NCBI RefSeq assembly: GCF_021513215.1 | Contig: NZ_CP090975.1 | Location: 551,501 to 615,500 of the forward strand | Direction: 5' to 3' | DNA from: Suttonella sp. R2A3 | GTDB taxonomy: Bacteria; Pseudomonadota; Gammaproteobacteria; Cardiobacteriales; Cardiobacteriaceae | DNA: 64,000 nucleotides | Shown: one piece after another, positions 34,549 through 44,284 of the stretch | Position numbering within the stretch: the first letter of the stretch is position 1 | Layout: the number at the start of each line of letters is the position of its first letter | Position numbers and translations under genes: made by a program | The notes under the pieces: model-generated | Told to the model about the DNA's origin: nothing | Seen by the model: only the letters and a program-made list of their open reading frames with translations | The model's database searches: none

Positions 34549-35588
34549 GGATTGCTGATCTCCTCATGCACAGCATCAATAGCAGCAATGGTATCGCTCG
34601 ATAATTCCACTGTGGCGCTACCGATATTTTCCACCAACTGATCAATTGTGGTCGCGCCAATAATATTACTAGTGACAAAACTGCGGCTATTAACGTAGGC
34701 TAAGGCCATCTGCGCCATGCTGATGCCGGCATCTTCAGCAACCTTGGCATAACGCTCCACAGCAACTATCGCTTGCGGCTTGTTATAGCGCTGAAAGCGA
34801 TCAAATAACGTTAAGCGCGCATCTGCTGGTTTTGCGCCATGACGGTATTTACCACTCAACAGACCGAAGGCCAGCGGCGAATACGCTAACAAGCTCACTT
34901 CTTCACGCAAAGAGATTTCGGCAAGCCCTATTTCATAGCTTCTATTTAACAGGCTATACGGATTTTGTACGCTGGCAATCCGCGGCAAGCCTTGCTCATC
35001 CGCCAGGCGCAAAGCATGCATCACACCCCACGGCGATTCATTCGACAGGCCAATATGACGCACTTTGCCGGCTTTAACCAGCTCATCAAGCGCGGCCAAA
35101 CTCTCTTGTAAAGTAATCGCGTCTTCTTTGTCTGAGAGTTTATTGACCCCCAAACGTCCAAAAAAATTGGTCGAGCGCTCAGGCCAATGTAGCTGATAGA
35201 GATCGATATAATCTGTGCCTAAACGCTGCAAGCTTGCATTACAGGCTGCATGAATTTGCTCACGGGTAAAACGCGAACCACCACGAATATAGTTCATATC
35301 ATCGCCAACACGCGTTGGGCCGGCAATTTTTGTGGCTAGCACCAAATCGCTGCGACGTCCACGTTGCGCGAGCCATGAACCAAGATATTGTTCGGTTCGG
35401 GTATAGGTTTCTGCTCGTGGCGGAACAGGATACATCTCTGCGGTATCAATCATGTTGATACCACAATTGATCGCATAATCGAGCTGTGCATGCGCTTCCT
35501 GCTCGCTATTTTGCTCACCCCAGGTCATGGTACCTAAGCAAATTTCGCTCACCTCAAGGTCGGTTTGTCCTAGCCGACGAAATTCCAT
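34539..35588 (-). CDS. tas: NADP(H)-dependent aldo-keto reductase Tas
   Basis: TIM-barrel oxidoreductase of 349 residues, the same length as E. coli Tas, which it matches along its length (LGTMTWGEQNSEQEAHAQLDYA, DTAEMYPVPPRAET, QNPYSLLNRSYEIGLAE in separate blocks). Catalytic tetrad candidates are Asp in MIDTAEMY, that Tyr, a Lys in LVLATKI and His in LYQLHWPE. Natural substrate is uncertain; in E. coli tas can suppress a tyrosine-auxotrophy phenotype. Ribosome site AGGGTTATTC before ATG. Divergent from rep. Confidence 0.93.
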   Translation of the reverse strand: MEFRRLGQTDLEVSEICLGTMTWGEQNSEQEAHAQLDYAINCGINMIDTAEMYPVPPRAETYTRTEQYLGSWLAQRGRRSDLVLATKIAGPTRVGDDMNYIRGGSRFTREQIHAACNASLQRLGTDYIDLYQLHWPERSTNFFGRLGVNKLSDKEDAITLQESLAALDELVKAGKVRHIGLSNESPWGVMHALRLADEQGLPRIASVQNPYSLLNRSYEIGLAEISLREEVSLLAYSPLAFGLLSGKYRHGAKPADARLTLFDRFQRYNKPQAIVAVERYAKVAEDAGISMAQMALAYVNSRSFVTSNIIGATTIDQLVENIGSATVELSSDTIAAIDAVHEEISNPCP

Positions 35589-35628
35589 AGAATAACCCTC
35601 CGTAAAAATCTTATCGCGCCGTTATATC

Positions 35629-37620
35629 ATGCAACAGCTCAATCCACAACAACGCGAAGCCGCAACCTACCTTGGCGGCCCGCTTTTAGTCGTCGCCGGC
35701 GCCGGCAGCGGCAAAACCGGTGTGATTACCCAAAAAATCGCCTACTTAATCAACCAAGCCAACTACGATCCACGCACCATTTTCGCGGTCACTTTTACCA
35801 ACAAAGCTGCACGAGAAATGCGTAGTCGTACCAGTAAATTACTCGGCAAAAGCGGACGTGGCTTACATATTTCCACCTTCCATCGCCTAGGCTTAGACCT
35901 ATTACAACAAGAATACCAGGCTGCAGGATTGCGCCGTGGCTTCACGATTTTTGATGCCCGCGACAGCGCCAATCTGATTAAAGAACTGTCAAAAAATGAA
36001 GATGACGCCAACGTGCGCCACTTACAAAGCCTGATTTCGAACTATAAAAACGCACGCCTGAGCGCGCAAGATGCTCTAACGCTTGCTAAAGATGAAAACC
36101 AGCAGCTTGCCGCCCACGTTTACCAACATTATAACGAACGCTTGCGGGCCTATAACGCACTCGATTTTGATGATCTTCTCCTCCTACCGCTGAATTTACT
36201 CGAACAAAACCAGCCATTGCGCGATCGCTGGCAGGCGAAAGTGCGCTATATGCTGGTTGACGAATATCAGGATACTAACGCTTGCCAGTACGCACTGATG
36301 CGACTGTTAAGTGGTGATGGCGCAGCGTTTACCGCGGTTGGTGATGACGACCAGTCGATTTATGCCTGGCGTGGCGCCCAGCCGCAGAATATCGCCCATC
36401 TTCACGAAGACTATCCACAGCTTAAAACGATCAAACTCGAGCAAAACTACCGCTGCGATCAAAAAATCCTCTCAGCAGCGAACGCGCTAATCGCCAACAA
36501 CGCGCATATTATTGAAAAACGCCTGTGGTCAACGCTCGACACTGGTGAAAAGATTCGCGTGATCTGTGGTCGCGAGGAACTCGATGAGGCAGAAACTATC
36601 GTGCGAGATCTGCATGTCGCACATATCCGCAAGCGCGCGGCGTATAAAGATTTTGCGATCCTCTATCGCAGCAATTTTCAAGCACGCCTGTTAGAAGAAA
36701 AGCTACGCGAGCTCAACATCCCTTATACCTTAAGCGGCGGCACCAGCTTCTTTGCCCATAACGAAATTCGCGATCTACTCAGCTACCTGCGCTTGATTCA
36801 AAACCCGGAAGATGATGCGGCTTTTCTGCGTGTGGTCAACGTACCTAAACGCGAAATCGGCACAACCACCATTGCCAAACTTGGGCAATACGCCGCGTTG
36901 CGTGAACAAACCTTGAGCCAAAGCGCGGGGGATCATGCACTCAAAGAGATCCTGGGCGTGAAATCGAGCCATAATCTGCAACAATTTCACGAGTGGGTTA
37001 GCGAGCTGCGTTACGCCGCTGAAAACACCCTACCCAGCGAATTACTCACCCGCATCTTAAACGACACTAACTACGAAGATCATCTGTTCGCCTTACATAA
37101 GCAACCCAATAAAGTTGAACAACGCACCAAACGCATTAGTGAATTGCAAAGCTGGCTACTCAAGCTCGAAGAAGATCCACGCTACCAGACCTTAGATGGC
37201 CTCATCCAGCACATCACTCTGCTCGATATTTTAGAGCGTCAGGAGCAGGAACAAGACGCCGTACAACTCATGACCTTACACGCTGCCAAAGGTCTGGAGT
37301 TTCCACATGTGTATATCGCGGGCGTTGAAGAAGAGTTATTGCCACATGCCAATAGCTCAGCGACACCCGAAGGGATCGAAGAAGAGCGGCGTTTGCTCTA
37401 CGTTGGTATGACGCGGGCAAAAACGCATTTAGTCTTATCTTATGCGAAAAAGCGTCGCCGCGGTGGTACATGGCAAGCCAGCGAGCCTAGTCGTTTTCTC
37501 GCTGAATTACCGCAAGATGAAATAAACTGGCAAGATGGCACCGGCACACCCGCCAGTAAACCCAGCGATCAAGAACTCGATACCGCGCTTGCAGATATCC
37601 TCGCGATACTCAAACAATAA
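35629..37620 (+). CDS. rep: ATP-dependent DNA helicase Rep
   Basis: Superfamily 1A 3'-5' helicase of 663 residues, a normal length for Rep, which clears proteins ahead of replication forks. Q motif LNPQQREAA; motif I AGAGSGKTGV near 25; motif II VDEYQDTN; motif III GDDDQSIYAWRGA; motif V LMTLHAAKGLEFPHVY; motif VI RRLLYVGMTRAK. It begins 40 bases from the divergent tas start. Distinguished from UvrD and PcrA by overall similarity to Rep as recalled; confirmation needs a family tree. Confidence 0.93.
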   Translation: MQQLNPQQREAATYLGGPLLVVAGAGSGKTGVITQKIAYLINQANYDPRTIFAVTFTNKAAREMRSRTSKLLGKSGRGLHISTFHRLGLDLLQQEYQAAGLRRGFTIFDARDSANLIKELSKNEDDANVRHLQSLISNYKNARLSAQDALTLAKDENQQLAAHVYQHYNERLRAYNALDFDDLLLLPLNLLEQNQPLRDRWQAKVRYMLVDEYQDTNACQYALMRLLSGDGAAFTAVGDDDQSIYAWRGAQPQNIAHLHEDYPQLKTIKLEQNYRCDQKILSAANALIANNAHIIEKRLWSTLDTGEKIRVICGREELDEAETIVRDLHVAHIRKRAAYKDFAILYRSNFQARLLEEKLRELNIPYTLSGGTSFFAHNEIRDLLSYLRLIQNPEDDAAFLRVVNVPKREIGTTTIAKLGQYAALREQTLSQSAGDHALKEILGVKSSHNLQQFHEWVSELRYAAENTLPSELLTRILNDTNYEDHLFALHKQPNKVEQRTKRISELQSWLLKLEEDPRYQTLDGLIQHITLLDILERQEQEQDAVQLMTLHAAKGLEFPHVYIAGVEEELLPHANSSATPEGIEEERRLLYVGMTRAKTHLVLSYAKKRRRGGTWQASEPSRFLAELPQDEINWQDGTGTPASKPSDQELDTALADILAILKQ

Positions 37621-37704
37621 TGTATATGAATGGTGATAAGCTGGCTTGAATGCACCGCTTAATCTCGCTATCCTTTAAGGAAATTTTTTCACACAGATTA
37701 AGCC

Positions 37705-38646
37705 ATGTCACACACCCCGATTAAACACATCCGCATTGCAACACGTAAAAGTAAATTAGCGCTTTGGCAAGCCGAGCATGTGGCCGCCAAACTGCGCGCT
37801 AATGATCCTGAGTTAGAGGTCAGCCTTGTCCCGATCGTTACTCAAGGCGATAAGATTCTCGACACCCCTTTAGCACGTATCGGCGGCAAAGGGCTCTTTA
37901 TTAAAGAGCTGGAAATCGCGATGGCCAATGATGAGGCAGACATTGCTGTGCACTCAATGAAAGATGTGGGTGTCACCTTTCCTGAAGGCTTTACCTTAGC
38001 AGCGATCTTATCGCGCGAAACACCCTTTGATGCGTTTGTCAGTAACGATTACGCACAATTCACCGACTTACCCCAAGGCGCAAAAGTCGGCACATGTAGT
38101 TTACGTCGCCGTATGCAAATTGCTGCTGCGCGACCAGATTTAGAGTTACTTGATTTACGTGGTAATGTGCAAACCCGACTGTCAAAGCTTGATCGTGGCG
38201 ATTTTGATGCGATTGTGCTCGCCAGCGCTGGACTCATTCGTTTAGAGCTTGAAAATCGTATCCGCCATCATTTCGAACCCACCTTAAGCCTGCCGGCAAT
38301 CGGCCAAGGCGCTGTAGGGATTGAATGTCGCAATGAGCCGCGTTGGATCGACTATTTAAGCGCTTTTAATGACGCTGAGACCGCGCATTGTGTCCGCACT
38401 GAACGGATTATTAACGAACGCTTACAAGGAAGCTGCCAAGTGCCAATTGCTGCTTATGCACGTCTGCTTGATGGTCAGTTATTATTTGATGCACGCATAG
38501 GGATGCCCGATGGGCGTGAGATGATTGAATATCACACCAGCGGTTCGATGGAGGATAGCGAAGCGATGGCGCATCGTGCGGCCGATTATCTGATTGAACA
38601 GGGTGCTCTGGATATCTTAGCCCGCCTGCAAGAAGATGCTCACTAA
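37705..38646 (+). CDS. hemC: porphobilinogen deaminase (hydroxymethylbilane synthase)
   Basis: Joins four porphobilinogens into hydroxymethylbilane in heme synthesis, 313 residues. Landmarks: RIATRKSKLALWQAEHV at the N terminus, HSMKDVGVTFPEG with the catalytic Asp loop, SLRRRMQIAAARPDL and LQGSCQVPIAAYA, whose cysteine holds the dipyrromethane cofactor. TTTAAGG precedes the start region. First gene of hemC-hemD-hemX-hemY, the standard gammaproteobacterial operon. Confidence 0.97.
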   Translation: MSHTPIKHIRIATRKSKLALWQAEHVAAKLRANDPELEVSLVPIVTQGDKILDTPLARIGGKGLFIKELEIAMANDEADIAVHSMKDVGVTFPEGFTLAAILSRETPFDAFVSNDYAQFTDLPQGAKVGTCSLRRRMQIAAARPDLELLDLRGNVQTRLSKLDRGDFDAIVLASAGLIRLELENRIRHHFEPTLSLPAIGQGAVGIECRNEPRWIDYLSAFNDAETAHCVRTERIINERLQGSCQVPIAAYARLLDGQLLFDARIGMPDGREMIEYHTSGSMEDSEAMAHRAADYLIEQGALDILARLQEDAH

Positions 38647-39385
38647 TCAGGCATTAAGCGGCATCCATTTAATTCATAGCCGCAACGATGCCCATTGGAA
38701 CACTTTTCAACACAAGCTCAAAGGTAGTGGCGCCACGCTGAGCCACTTTCCTTTGCTCGCTTTTCAATCAATACCGCTTAGCGACAAAGCGCTCGCTTAT
38801 TGTGCAGCAAGTGACGCGCTGCTCTATACCAGCGCGAACGCACAGGCTTTTTTTCACCAACAATATAGTCCAGGGATTAAGCAACTGTTAGTCGCTATTG
38901 GGCACCCAACTGCGAGTGCGTTACGCGCTGAACTACCTGATCACAAACTACTCATCACACCAGAGCCCTTCCACAGCGAAACCTTACTGGAATTATGGCA
39001 GCCAAGCGATCAACACATTGCCATCATTGCCGCACCTAATGGCCGGCAACTACTCTATAACTCCCTTAAAACACAAAACCAGGTGCAAATCATCTCGCCC
39101 TATCGGCGAATCAACCCACAAACAGCCCCTTCACCACTACCCTGGCAGAAAGATCAACAAAATGTGTTGTTAATCACCAGTCAACAGGCTGGTGAACATC
39201 TCATGGAAATTACCCCGCGGGAGCAGCATAAGCTGTTACAATATGAACTTTGCGTCGCGGCAATTAGTGCGCGTGTAGCAAAAAACCTTGAGCAACACGG
39301 CTTTCGCAACATCATCTGCTCCCCCACCGCTGATGAAGACAGTTTGTTGAACAGTGTGGCATCATGGTGGGCAAAGCAACACTAG
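38636..39385 (+). CDS. hemD: uroporphyrinogen-III synthase
   Basis: Closes hydroxymethylbilane to uroporphyrinogen III, 249 residues. The sequence is divergent, as usual for this family; recognisable parts are LIHSRNDAHWNTF (start), LLYTSANAQAFF, the AIGHPTASAL segment and the C-terminal ICSPTADEDSLLNSV. The identity rests as much on position between hemC, whose end it overlaps by 11 bases, and hemX. Confidence 0.92.
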   Translation: MLTNQALSGIHLIHSRNDAHWNTFQHKLKGSGATLSHFPLLAFQSIPLSDKALAYCAASDALLYTSANAQAFFHQQYSPGIKQLLVAIGHPTASALRAELPDHKLLITPEPFHSETLLELWQPSDQHIAIIAAPNGRQLLYNSLKTQNQVQIISPYRRINPQTAPSPLPWQKDQQNVLLITSQQAGEHLMEITPREQHKLLQYELCVAAISARVAKNLEQHGFRNIICSPTADEDSLLNSVASWWAKQH

Positions 39386-39403
39386 GAACTTTGGAGAACG
39401 TTT

Positions 39404-41023
39404 ATGAGCGACAAGAAGAACCCCTCAAATCAGCAAAATAAAGCTAATCAACGCCAACCCGAGACAAAAAAGCCCGATGTGAAGGCTACTGCAGAAACTA
39501 AAAAGCCCGAAGTAAATACAACTCAAGGTAACAAACCGACCACGAGCGGCACGGCACAAGCGAATAAAGCCGACAACAAACCACAAACAGGTTTGAATAA
39601 AGGTGCAGATCCTAAAGTGGCTCCAAGTCAAAAACCAGCAGCGCAAACACCTAAGCCAGATCCTAAAGTAACAAGCAGCAAACCTGCAGCCACACAGACA
39701 CCAAATAAAGCGCAAAGTGCACAAAAAAGCCCAGCGACTTCAACTGACAGCATGTCGTCTAAAGCAAATACCCCACCACCAGCTTCGCGCACAAACCATA
39801 AAGCAAACAGTGGTTCGGGTAAGGGTAATATCTTGCCGTTGGTTATTTCCTTAGTCGCCTTAGGGGTTGGCGGTTACGGGGTATATCTCGGCATGAACCA
39901 GCCAGCTGATCCGAATATTGCTGAATTAAAGCAAAGCGTGCAGAGTTTAAACGAGGCGCAAAGCCAGCAAGTAAGCGCCGATGAGATTGAAAGCTTGAAA
40001 AAAGACATTCAACAAATTCAAGAGCAACAAGTCAGCGACCAACAGATTCAATCACTAATCGATCAAAGCATTAAATCCGCAGGCGATGAGCAACAAAAAG
40101 CGTTCTCAGCACAACTCGCTGAACAAAGCGCTGCTGCATCACAGCCAACGGGCTTAAGCAAACAAGATGTGCAAACGATGATCAAATCCGCGTTAAGCAG
40201 CGCTGGTGGTGATGCACCAAAAGTGGATTTGAGCGAAGAAATGGCACAAATTGAATCGTATAAACAAGAGATTGCCCAGCTTGCTGAGCAAACACAAAAC
40301 ACAATTGGCAGCCAGTTAAAGCAAGCACAAACGCAAATCAGCGAAAACAAAGCCCAACCACTGGTTTATCCGCTGATCAACAACTTGAGTTTAGCCAATA
40401 TCGCCTCTGATAGCCGCCAGTACGATACGGCCGCACGCTATTTACAGCAAGCTGAAGAAAGCTTTAGCTCGCTACATTTAGACCAGCCTCCATATGCCAA
40501 CTTCGCTGGCAAAATTAGTGAGATGGCAGCCCAATACGACCAGCTTGCCGCTTCAGAGAATCCATCGACTAAAGTGGCTGGATTAATTGCTGGCATCGAT
40601 GAATGGCCATTTAAAACGCCAGAGAGTGAAAACTTACTCGCTAGCAATGAACAAGCGGCAACTGATGATTGGTCAGCCAAACTTAAGTCCGTTGGCAACG
40701 ATATCCTTACCAGCACCGTAAGCATCACCAATAACGATGCCGCCGGCTTGGACTGGGTGAGCAAAAACCCAGCGTTACAGCAAATCGTTCGTGAAAATGT
40801 TCGCTTAGATCTCAGCATGGCGCGCAACCTGCTCGCCACCGGTGAGTTTGATGCGTATCAAAGCCTCGCTGAAACATTAAGCACACAGATTGAGCGCTAT
40901 TTCGACACCAATAATGAGGCTGTCAGTGGTGCGTTACAAACGCTAAGCGATGCCGGACAAGCACAAGCGAGCGAGACTCCAGATATCGCCAGCTTAATCA
41001 GCGAACTCCAACAAGCGAAATAA
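39404..41023 (+). CDS. hemX: HemX-like inner-membrane protein with long disordered N-terminal tail
   Basis: Member of the HemX family, historically called uroporphyrinogen-III methyltransferase but without methyltransferase motifs. It is 539 residues against roughly 390 in E. coli because of an N-terminal cytoplasmic tail of about 140 residues rich in Lys, Pro, Thr, Gln and Asn. One helix (LPLVISLVALGVGGYGVYLG, about 144-163) is followed by coiled-coil regions rich in Gln and Glu and the conserved periplasmic part. Function in heme synthesis is unproven. Confidence 0.88.
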   Translation: MSDKKNPSNQQNKANQRQPETKKPDVKATAETKKPEVNTTQGNKPTTSGTAQANKADNKPQTGLNKGADPKVAPSQKPAAQTPKPDPKVTSSKPAATQTPNKAQSAQKSPATSTDSMSSKANTPPPASRTNHKANSGSGKGNILPLVISLVALGVGGYGVYLGMNQPADPNIAELKQSVQSLNEAQSQQVSADEIESLKKDIQQIQEQQVSDQQIQSLIDQSIKSAGDEQQKAFSAQLAEQSAAASQPTGLSKQDVQTMIKSALSSAGGDAPKVDLSEEMAQIESYKQEIAQLAEQTQNTIGSQLKQAQTQISENKAQPLVYPLINNLSLANIASDSRQYDTAARYLQQAEESFSSLHLDQPPYANFAGKISEMAAQYDQLAASENPSTKVAGLIAGIDEWPFKTPESENLLASNEQAATDDWSAKLKSVGNDILTSTVSITNNDAAGLDWVSKNPALQQIVRENVRLDLSMARNLLATGEFDAYQSLAETLSTQIERYFDTNNEAVSGALQTLSDAGQAQASETPDIASLISELQQAK

Positions 41024-41037
41024 ATCAGGAGGTTATA

Positions 41038-42294
41038 ATGATTCGTTTTATTCTTGCCCTGATTGTTTTAGTCATTTGCGGCGCGATTGGTTATTTTATT
41101 AAAACCTTTCCTGCGATGGTAAACATTCGCTTGCCTGAGCACACCTTGAGCACTAACTTAATCATTTGGTGCATCGTTTCGTTAATTGCCGCATGGATTA
41201 TCATGCTGCTGTTTAAGTTTTTTGTCTTTTTGTGGCGCTCCCCTCAAATCTTTAGCCGTAACGCGAAAACACGTAAACGTCATAAAGCGAATAAACTGCT
41301 GCGTAACGGCATGAGCGAACTGCTTGCCGGACACTACAAAAAAGCTGAAAAGCATTTGGTTAAAGGCGCAGATTTAGCCGAAGAAGTGGGCGAGTCGAGT
41401 GTGATTTATTTTGAAAATGCGGCGATTGCTGCCGATAAATTACAGGCCAATGCACGCCGCGATCAATATTTGATCAAAGCGCGTCAGGAAGCGGGGCAAC
41501 AGCATACCGCGCTGACCCGTCTTTCTGAAGCCGAGCTACACGCCAGCCACGGCGATTTCGACAAAGCACTACCGCTTTTGGAAAAACTACACCAGCAGGA
41601 ATCTAAAAACGCGAAGATTATCGGTCTATTAGACGAAGCCTATGTTGCACAAGAGCAATGGCAGAACGCTTGGTCACTGTTACCTAAGCTCAGGCCTTAT
41701 CTTCCTGTTGCCGAGTATGAAGCGCGTAGAAAAACCTATGCGAAAGGTATGTTGGCCGATACAGATGCTATTGAGAGCGTTGCAGAGCTTAACAGCGCCT
41801 GGCGCAAACTTCCGGCAGAAATTCGTCGTGACGATGAGATGATTATGCTCTACGCCGGCTCATTAATTGAAAATGGGCACAGCGAAGAAGCCGAACGCAT
41901 CCTGGCTAATGAAATTAAGAATTCACAAGACCTTAAACTCATTCAAGCCTACAGTCAGCTCAGCAGCGCAGATGCGCACCGTCAGTTAGCTAACATGGAA
42001 AACTGGTCAACCCATCATCCAAACGACGCGACTTTCTTACACGCTTTAGCGCGTGTTGCTTATCGTGCGAAAGACTACGACAAAGCGAGCCAAGCGATTG
42101 AAGCATCGATTTCTCGCCAGCCAGTACCAGAAGCCTTTGCTTTATGGGCGCTCATTCTTGAAGCGAAAAATGAGCCACAAGCAGCACTGGCTGCTTATCG
42201 ACAAAGCGTTGTTGCCCTGCCGGGCGGCGAACAAAGCATCGAAGGCGACTTGTTGCCTGTGATGGATGAAAACAAAGCGCTGCCTTCAAGTTAG
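41038..42294 (+). CDS. hemY: HemY-like protein, TPR-containing
   Basis: Inner-membrane protein of 418 residues with two N-terminal helices (about 3-20 and 40-62) followed by tetratricopeptide-like helical repeats. The conserved HemY N terminus includes SPQIFSRNAKTRKRHKANKLLRNGM around residue 70 (in two blocks). Not the same as the Gram-positive HemY oxidase. Its exact role with HemX is not known; both may organise late heme enzymes. AGGAGG before the ATG. Confidence 0.9.
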   Translation: MIRFILALIVLVICGAIGYFIKTFPAMVNIRLPEHTLSTNLIIWCIVSLIAAWIIMLLFKFFVFLWRSPQIFSRNAKTRKRHKANKLLRNGMSELLAGHYKKAEKHLVKGADLAEEVGESSVIYFENAAIAADKLQANARRDQYLIKARQEAGQQHTALTRLSEAELHASHGDFDKALPLLEKLHQQESKNAKIIGLLDEAYVAQEQWQNAWSLLPKLRPYLPVAEYEARRKTYAKGMLADTDAIESVAELNSAWRKLPAEIRRDDEMIMLYAGSLIENGHSEEAERILANEIKNSQDLKLIQAYSQLSSADAHRQLANMENWSTHHPNDATFLHALARVAYRAKDYDKASQAIEASISRQPVPEAFALWALILEAKNEPQAALAAYRQSVVALPGGEQSIEGDLLPVMDENKALPSS

Positions 42295-42315
42295 CGCCCT
42301 TACCGCTGGATAACC

Positions 42316-43392
42316 ATGAATTTCATTTTTTCGCCTATTCAGCGGTTCTTACGCAACCCTTCCTTGGTTGGGCTGGTGCTTTTTATCATCAGCCTGGCTT
42401 TGGTCTTTTACTTTTTAGGCAGCTGGCTACTGCCGGTGATGATTGCCATCGTGGTGGCTTATTTACTCGAAGGGTTAATCCATAAGCTCGAACGCTTTGG
42501 TATCCGGCGGATGATGGCTGTGTCGCTGGTTTTCCTCGCCTTCAGTATCTTTATCACCTATATCGCGATTGCCCTATTACCAACGGTCATCCATCAGGCG
42601 AAAACGCTGGTGTCTAACCTACCCTCGTATTTTGTGATTGGTCAGCAAAAGTTAATGATGCTGCCCGAATATTTTCCGAATTTATTTAAAGATACAGACA
42701 TTCATCCGATCATTACCGCGATCAACCGAGAGCTCTCAAACTTTAGTACTAATTTCTTTAGCCAGAAACTGTTCGCCTCATTGCTCACGATGATCACTAT
42801 ATTGATTTATATCATCTTAATCCCTATTTTGGTGTTTTTCTTCCTTAAGGATAAGAACACTATTTTAAACTGGCTAGGCCGTTTTTTACCGCCAAACAAA
42901 CAGATTATTCAAGAAATCTGGCAAGAAATGGACCAGCAAATCGGTAACTATATCCGCGGCAAGTTTATTGAAATTCTTATTATCTGGGTGCTGTGTTTCA
43001 TCCCATTCCAGCTCTTTGGCTTAGAGTACAGCTTGCTATTGAGTTTAATGGTTGGGCTGTCGGTGCTCATTCCGTATATCGGCGCGAGCGTGGTGACGGT
43101 TCCGATTGTCGTAGTCGCTTATGTCCAGTTTGGAGTGAATAGCGATTTTTGGTGGATTTGTGCGATCTATTTTGCCATTCAAATTTTGGATGGGAACGTG
43201 ATCGTCCCACTGATTTTCTCCGAAGCGGTCAATATTCATCCGGTGGCGATCATTATCGCTGTCTTGGTATTTGGTGGCCTGTGGGGTTTTTGGGGCATCT
43301 TTTTTGCCATTCCACTGGCAACACTCGTCAAAGCGATTATGGAAGCCTGGCGACGCTACGCCAAACGCGACCATAATCTTGCTGCAGAATAA
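42316..43392 (+). CDS. AI-2E/PerM-family membrane protein
   Basis: Inner-membrane protein of 358 residues with seven to eight helices and a soluble segment between about residues 90 and 150, the PerM layout. The signature region VGLSVLIPYIGASVVTVP (near 245) and the C-terminal VFGGLWGFWGIFFAIPLATLVKA are characteristic. Members act as putative exporters, including autoinducer-2 (TqsA) and sodium-proton antiport in some. The substrate here is unknown. Ends two bases before rlmJ. Confidence 0.88.
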   Translation: MNFIFSPIQRFLRNPSLVGLVLFIISLALVFYFLGSWLLPVMIAIVVAYLLEGLIHKLERFGIRRMMAVSLVFLAFSIFITYIAIALLPTVIHQAKTLVSNLPSYFVIGQQKLMMLPEYFPNLFKDTDIHPIITAINRELSNFSTNFFSQKLFASLLTMITILIYIILIPILVFFFLKDKNTILNWLGRFLPPNKQIIQEIWQEMDQQIGNYIRGKFIEILIIWVLCFIPFQLFGLEYSLLLSLMVGLSVLIPYIGASVVTVPIVVVAYVQFGVNSDFWWICAIYFAIQILDGNVIVPLIFSEAVNIHPVAIIIAVLVFGGLWGFWGIFFAIPLATLVKAIMEAWRRYAKRDHNLAAE

Positions 43393-43394
43393 CC

Positions 43395-44228
43395 ATGTTG
43401 AGTTACCGCCACGGCTTTCATGCCGGCAACCACGCTGATATCCTCAAGCATTTTGTCCTCTACCAAGCGCTCGAGCATTACCTTCAAAAAGATAAGCCGT
43501 TTATTTATGCTGACACCCACGCTGGCGCCGGCTTGTATGATTTACACGCCACCTTCGCCACACAAAATCAGGAATACGACAGCGGCATCACCCGACTGCG
43601 CAACGCCGAGAACCTGCCCCCTAAGCTCAACGCCTTTCTGAAAGCGATTGATGATTGCACCAGTAATCAGCAGTTCTACCCAGGCTCACCGTTACTGGCA
43701 GCCAGCCTGCTGCGACGCCAAGACTACCTGCGTTTGTTTGAGCTTCATCCAAGTGATTATACCGACTTAGATCGCCTAATTAAGAAGGGGGCGATGGCAA
43801 AACGCGCTAGCATTGAACAACGCGATGGTTTAAAAGGCGCGCTCGCCTATTTACCGCCACCGAACCGACGGGCATTGGTGCTGATGGATCCTTCTTATGA
43901 AGTGAAAAGCGATTACCAGGCGATCCCTAAAGCGATTGCTGCCATGCATCAACGATGCCGTGAGGCATGCATTATGCTGTGGTATCCGCTCCTAAACCGT
44001 GATGAACTCCCTAAAATGCTCGATGCAGTTAAAACCTGCGCCCCTGATGCTTATTTACGAGCCGAACTGCGCGTCTTAGCGGCCTCTCAGCCAGGGATGA
44101 CCGGCAGCGGTATGTTGGTGATTAACCCACCTTACCGACTTTCAGAAGCGCTCACAGCCACCCTGCCTGAGCTCACCACCCTACTCAGTCAAGATCCAGC
44201 ACACAGCTCATGGCTGTTACGCCCATAA
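43395..44228 (+). CDS. rlmJ: 23S rRNA (adenine2030-N6)-methyltransferase RlmJ
   Basis: Class I methyltransferase of 277 residues that modifies A2030 of 23S rRNA in E. coli. The N terminus LSYRHGFHAGNHADILKH is the family hallmark; YADTHAGAGLYDLH contributes to SAM binding; NPPY near residue 243 is conserved. The catalytic motif IV, DPPY in E. coli, reads DPSY here (LVLMDPSYEV). Last gene of the hem run, followed by a hairpin. Confidence 0.95.
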   Translation: MLSYRHGFHAGNHADILKHFVLYQALEHYLQKDKPFIYADTHAGAGLYDLHATFATQNQEYDSGITRLRNAENLPPKLNAFLKAIDDCTSNQQFYPGSPLLAASLLRRQDYLRLFELHPSDYTDLDRLIKKGAMAKRASIEQRDGLKGALAYLPPPNRRALVLMDPSYEVKSDYQAIPKAIAAMHQRCREACIMLWYPLLNRDELPKMLDAVKTCAPDAYLRAELRVLAASQPGMTGSGMLVINPPYRLSEALTATLPELTTLLSQDPAHSSWLLRP

Positions 44229-44256
44229 AAAAACCGCTAGCGAACTAGCGGTTTCA
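44228..44256. terminator. bidirectional intrinsic terminator
   Basis: AAACCGCTAG-CGAA-CTAGCGGTTT lies between convergent genes. Leftward it is followed by seven T, serving the L,D-transpeptidase gene; rightward by GTTTCATT, serving rlmJ. Confidence 0.85.
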
Positions 44257-44284
44257 TTACGTTATGTGATCGTTTTAGAGCGCT

